Below the pieces are notes generated by a model. The model searched no databases, was not told where the DNA came from, and saw only the letters and a list, made by a program, of their open reading frames with translations. From Phycisphaerales bacterium (lineage in GTDB: Bacteria; Planctomycetota; Phycisphaerae; Phycisphaerales; UBA1924): a stretch of 51,355 nucleotides of DNA. The position numbers and the translations under genes were made by a program. The stretch's first letter is position 1. Each line of letters starts with the position of its first letter. This document shows positions 49,387 through 51,355 of this stretch, piece after piece. The stretch is taken from contig JAJVHS010000077.1 in NCBI GenBank assembly GCA_022072615.1, positions 17,424 to 68,778 of the forward strand. The letters run 5' to 3'.

Positions 49387-51355
49387 ATGCGGATATGGAC
49401 GACACTCGCAGCCATATGCTGCTGCGCACCGGCCGTTGCACAACCGTACAGCCCGATACGGATCCCGCTTCCCGAAGGTGCGCCCACCGGTTCAGAATGC
49501 GTGCGCCCGCTGCGGGTCGCTGAACGCGGCGCGGTCTTTGGAATCATCGAGCAGGAACTGCCCGCGTCCGACATTCCCGTTGTCTGGTTGCCGCACCCCG
49601 AGTTCGGCCTGCCGGCCGGGTTGCACCAGCTCGAACCGACCGGGGTCATCCCGCCGCCCGTCGGCGCCGGGCACGCGTTCATGGCGAGCTGGACGCCGGT
49701 CACCGATCCGGCGACCGGCGATCTGGTCTCGCAAGCGTTCCTCTACCAGCTCGGGTCGCCGCTGGAACTGATCCCGCGGCTTGGCCCGGGCCTTGCCAGC
49801 GCGGGCCGCGGTGTGAGCGAGAACGGGATCGTGGCGGGATGGACCGAAGTCGGTTCGGAAGATTCGTTCGGCGCGCCGATCATCATGGGTTTTGCATGGG
49901 ACCAGGTGCACGGGCACCGGATCGTTCCGCCGCTCGAGGGTCATTCGCACGCTCGTTGCATCTGGGTGAATCGCTCCGGAACCGTCATCGGGACGAGTTT
50001 CGATGTCGCCGCATACATAGACGGGCCGACAGTCGACGCGGAGATCGCGGCGCAGACCCCGTTCCTGGCACACACGGGCTCGCCACAGGGACAGGTCGTC
50101 GCCAGTGTCACGCCCGTCGCGCTCGACAGCCTGCTCACCGAGGCCGGGTGGATCATCGAATCGGTCGAGCACATCAACGATGCGGGCATCATCAGCGCGG
50201 TCGGCATCGATCCTTCAGGAATCAGAACCGGCGTTCTGCTGGTGCCCAGCGGCGCGGACTTTGACGCGAGCGGGGAAGTTGACCTCGAGGACTTTGCGCT
50301 GTTTCTTGCCGCCGCCGGCGAAGGCCAGTTGATCGCGGATTACTCGCAGGACGGCGTGGTCAACGAAGACGACGTCGACTCGTTTACCGTGCAGGCGGGC
50401 AATCCCGGTCAGGACCCGCCGGGCGATGTCGGCGAATGCGAGATCTACGACATGCTCGGCGTCATCGGTTCGGGCGTGCCTTCCACCGTGTGCCTCGACT
50501 GCATCGCGTTCAACCGCGACAATCCCGGAACCTATCACAAGGAATGCAACAGGTTCTGCCGCGGGTGCAGCGGATCAGATCCCAACAACCCGGTGAGGCC
50601 CCACGGCGCGCCGGGATTTGACGGCAGCGAGGCGTTCAATCCCTACGCGCCCAACGGCGGGCCGGGCGGAGAGGGCGCGCCCGGAACACTGCACCAGGCG
50701 CCCGGGAACGGCGGAGCGGGCGGCCACGGCGCCGGCTCGGGAGGTAAGGGCGGCGACGGCGGTGACGGAGGCGCCGCGGCGCCCGGCAGCGGCCAGAACG
50801 GCGGCGATGGCGGACAAGGCGGTTCGGGCATCGGCAGCGGCGGAGGCGGCGATGGCGGCAAGGGCGGCGATGGCGATGGATCCGGAAACGGCGGGAAGGG
50901 TGGCGATGGGGGAGACGGAGGGACGGTTGACGGACCGGGCGGGAAGGGCGGCGATGGTGGCAACGGAGGAGGCACCGGGGACGGCGGCGTCGGCGGGGAC
51001 GGAGGAAATGGTCGCGGAAATGGCGCCGAGGGTGGCGACGGTGGTCAAGGTGGTGACGGCGGCCACTACGCCGGCAACGGCGGCAATGGCGGACAGGGCG
51101 CCCCCGGTGGAGGGCGAGGCGGTGACGGAGGAAATGGCGGAAACGGTGCGGATGGCGGCGGCGGTGGCGGACGCGGCGGCGATGGTGGTGACGGGAATTC
51201 GGGTCGCCCGGATGGCGGATCGGGAGGAACCGGCGGTTCGGGAGGGGAGTGCACCGGAAACGGTCCGGGTGGTCCAGGCGGGCATGGCGGCGTCGGCGGC
51301 GACGGCGCAGCCGGCGGCGGCAGCGGGGGCCCCGATGGGGGCAACGGCGGCACGG
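49387..51355 (+). CDS. Secreted protein with dockerin-like repeats and PGRS-like Gly tail (3' end outside window)
   Basis: From ATG 49387 the frame stays open to the window edge (656 codons, no stop). It begins with a signal peptide (MRIWTTLAAICCCAPAVAQ), then a domain of about 230 residues of beta character with repeats of the HAF/extracellular type (SAGRGVSENGIVAGWTEVG, ARCIWVNRSGTVIGTSFDVA). Next come EF-hand-like repeats (about 290-340: DFDASGEVDLEDFALFLAAA, DYSQDGVVNEDDVDSF). A Cys-rich segment follows (VCLDCIAFNRD, CNRFCRGCSGSD). From about residue 400 the protein is a GGxGGxGG tract (GGKGGDGGDGG...), resembling mycobacterial PGRS or collagen-like tails. Probably surface-exposed; function unknown. 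Confidence 0.85.
   Translation, partial: MRIWTTLAAICCCAPAVAQPYSPIRIPLPEGAPTGSECVRPLRVAERGAVFGIIEQELPASDIPVVWLPHPEFGLPAGLHQLEPTGVIPPPVGAGHAFMASWTPVTDPATGDLVSQAFLYQLGSPLELIPRLGPGLASAGRGVSENGIVAGWTEVGSEDSFGAPIIMGFAWDQVHGHRIVPPLEGHSHARCIWVNRSGTVIGTSFDVAAYIDGPTVDAEIAAQTPFLAHTGSPQGQVVASVTPVALDSLLTEAGWIIESVEHINDAGIISAVGIDPSGIRTGVLLVPSGADFDASGEVDLEDFALFLAAAGEGQLIADYSQDGVVNEDDVDSFTVQAGNPGQDPPGDVGECEIYDMLGVIGSGVPSTVCLDCIAFNRDNPGTYHKECNRFCRGCSGSDPNNPVRPHGAPGFDGSEAFNPYAPNGGPGGEGAPGTLHQAPGNGGAGGHGAGSGGKGGDGGDGGAAAPGSGQNGGDGGQGGSGIGSGGGGDGGKGGDGDGSGNGGKGGDGGDGGTVDGPGGKGGDGGNGGGTGDGGVGGDGGNGRGNGAEGGDGGQGGDGGHYAGNGGNGGQGAPGGGRGGDGGNGGNGADGGGGGGRGGDGGDGNSGRPDGGSGGTGGSGGECTGNGPGGPGGHGGVGGDGAAGGGSGGPDGGNGGT

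Noticed and set aside
50575..51353. Long minus-strand Pro/Ala-rich open frames opposite the Gly-rich region
   Set aside because: They are mirror images of the GGx codon repeats of the plus-strand gene, with no start signals or sensible domains.

Overview
The window is a high-GC chromosomal segment from a bacterium that looks like a Phycisphaerae-type planctomycete. Three things point that way: secreted proteins with short EF-hand (dockerin-like) tails, two of them ending at a Gly-Cys; ELWxxDGT-repeat and pseudopilin-like proteins; and small membrane proteins with CPxCG zinc ribbons. The assignment is an inference from protein style, since there is no rRNA or other marker in the window. I see no tRNA, rRNA, CRISPR array, IS element or prophage.

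Layout. (1) 1-7953, plus strand: a tightly overlapping flagellar export and switch operon (fliI, fliJ, a FliK-like gene, a FliM/FliN-family switch gene, fliO, fliP, fliQ, fliR, flhB). (2) 8146-11193, plus strand: five genes placed directly after flhB. They have individual Shine-Dalgarno sites, mostly separate terminators, and no classical signal peptides. They encode a small helical protein, a class-3 lipase, a 67-residue peptide, a glycine-rich hydrophobic protein and an I78-type protease inhibitor. This is the best candidate here for an undescribed system, possibly a set of type III/flagellar-exported substrates. (3) 11614-12063: a zinc-ribbon membrane protein. (4) 12498-19519, minus strand: a stress island with a sigma-70-family factor, a DUF2383 four-helix protein, a YciF/DUF892 protein, YqjD-like and YqjE/YqjK-like membrane proteins, DUF1328, an entericidin-like lipoprotein and a PRC-barrel protein. 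A 17-bp motif recurs upstream of some of these genes. (5) 19733-21975: an OmpR/HisKA two-component pair, followed by a secreted Gly/Tyr/Pro-rich protein with a clear terminator.

(6) 23543-30674, plus strand: a run of BtpA-family protein, M48 peptidase, GmhB-like HAD phosphatase, MnmE, a pseudopilin-like protein, a zinc-ribbon protein and a TlpA-like thioredoxin fusion. (7) 30699-35312: a NeuC-type UDP-GlcNAc 2-epimerase and a WbpA-type UDP-HexNAc dehydrogenase on the minus strand flank a plus-strand PadR regulator and its membrane-anchored partner. The PadR gene has a near-consensus promoter overlapped by a perfect inverted repeat. (8) 35519-49004: a tricorn protease with unusual insertions, an SGNH hydrolase with a dockerin-like tail, a PEGA lipoprotein, an Acg-type flavoprotein, an RNHCP protein, an ELWxxDGT beta-propeller, a flippase-like membrane protein and an HldE-like enzyme with inverted domain order. 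(9) 49387-51355: an open-ended gene for a secreted protein with a PGRS-like glycine tail that runs off the window.

How the parts may fit together. The flagellar genes form one export machine whose gate proteins (FliP/Q/R/FlhB) sit immediately upstream of the candidate export cargo. The stress island probably responds to its own sigma factor. NeuC, WbpA, GmhB and the HldE-like enzyme point to surface-polysaccharide sugar synthesis (UDP-HexNAc uronates and ADP-heptose), although they are not in one operon. All functions are read from sequence motifs; no similarity search was run.
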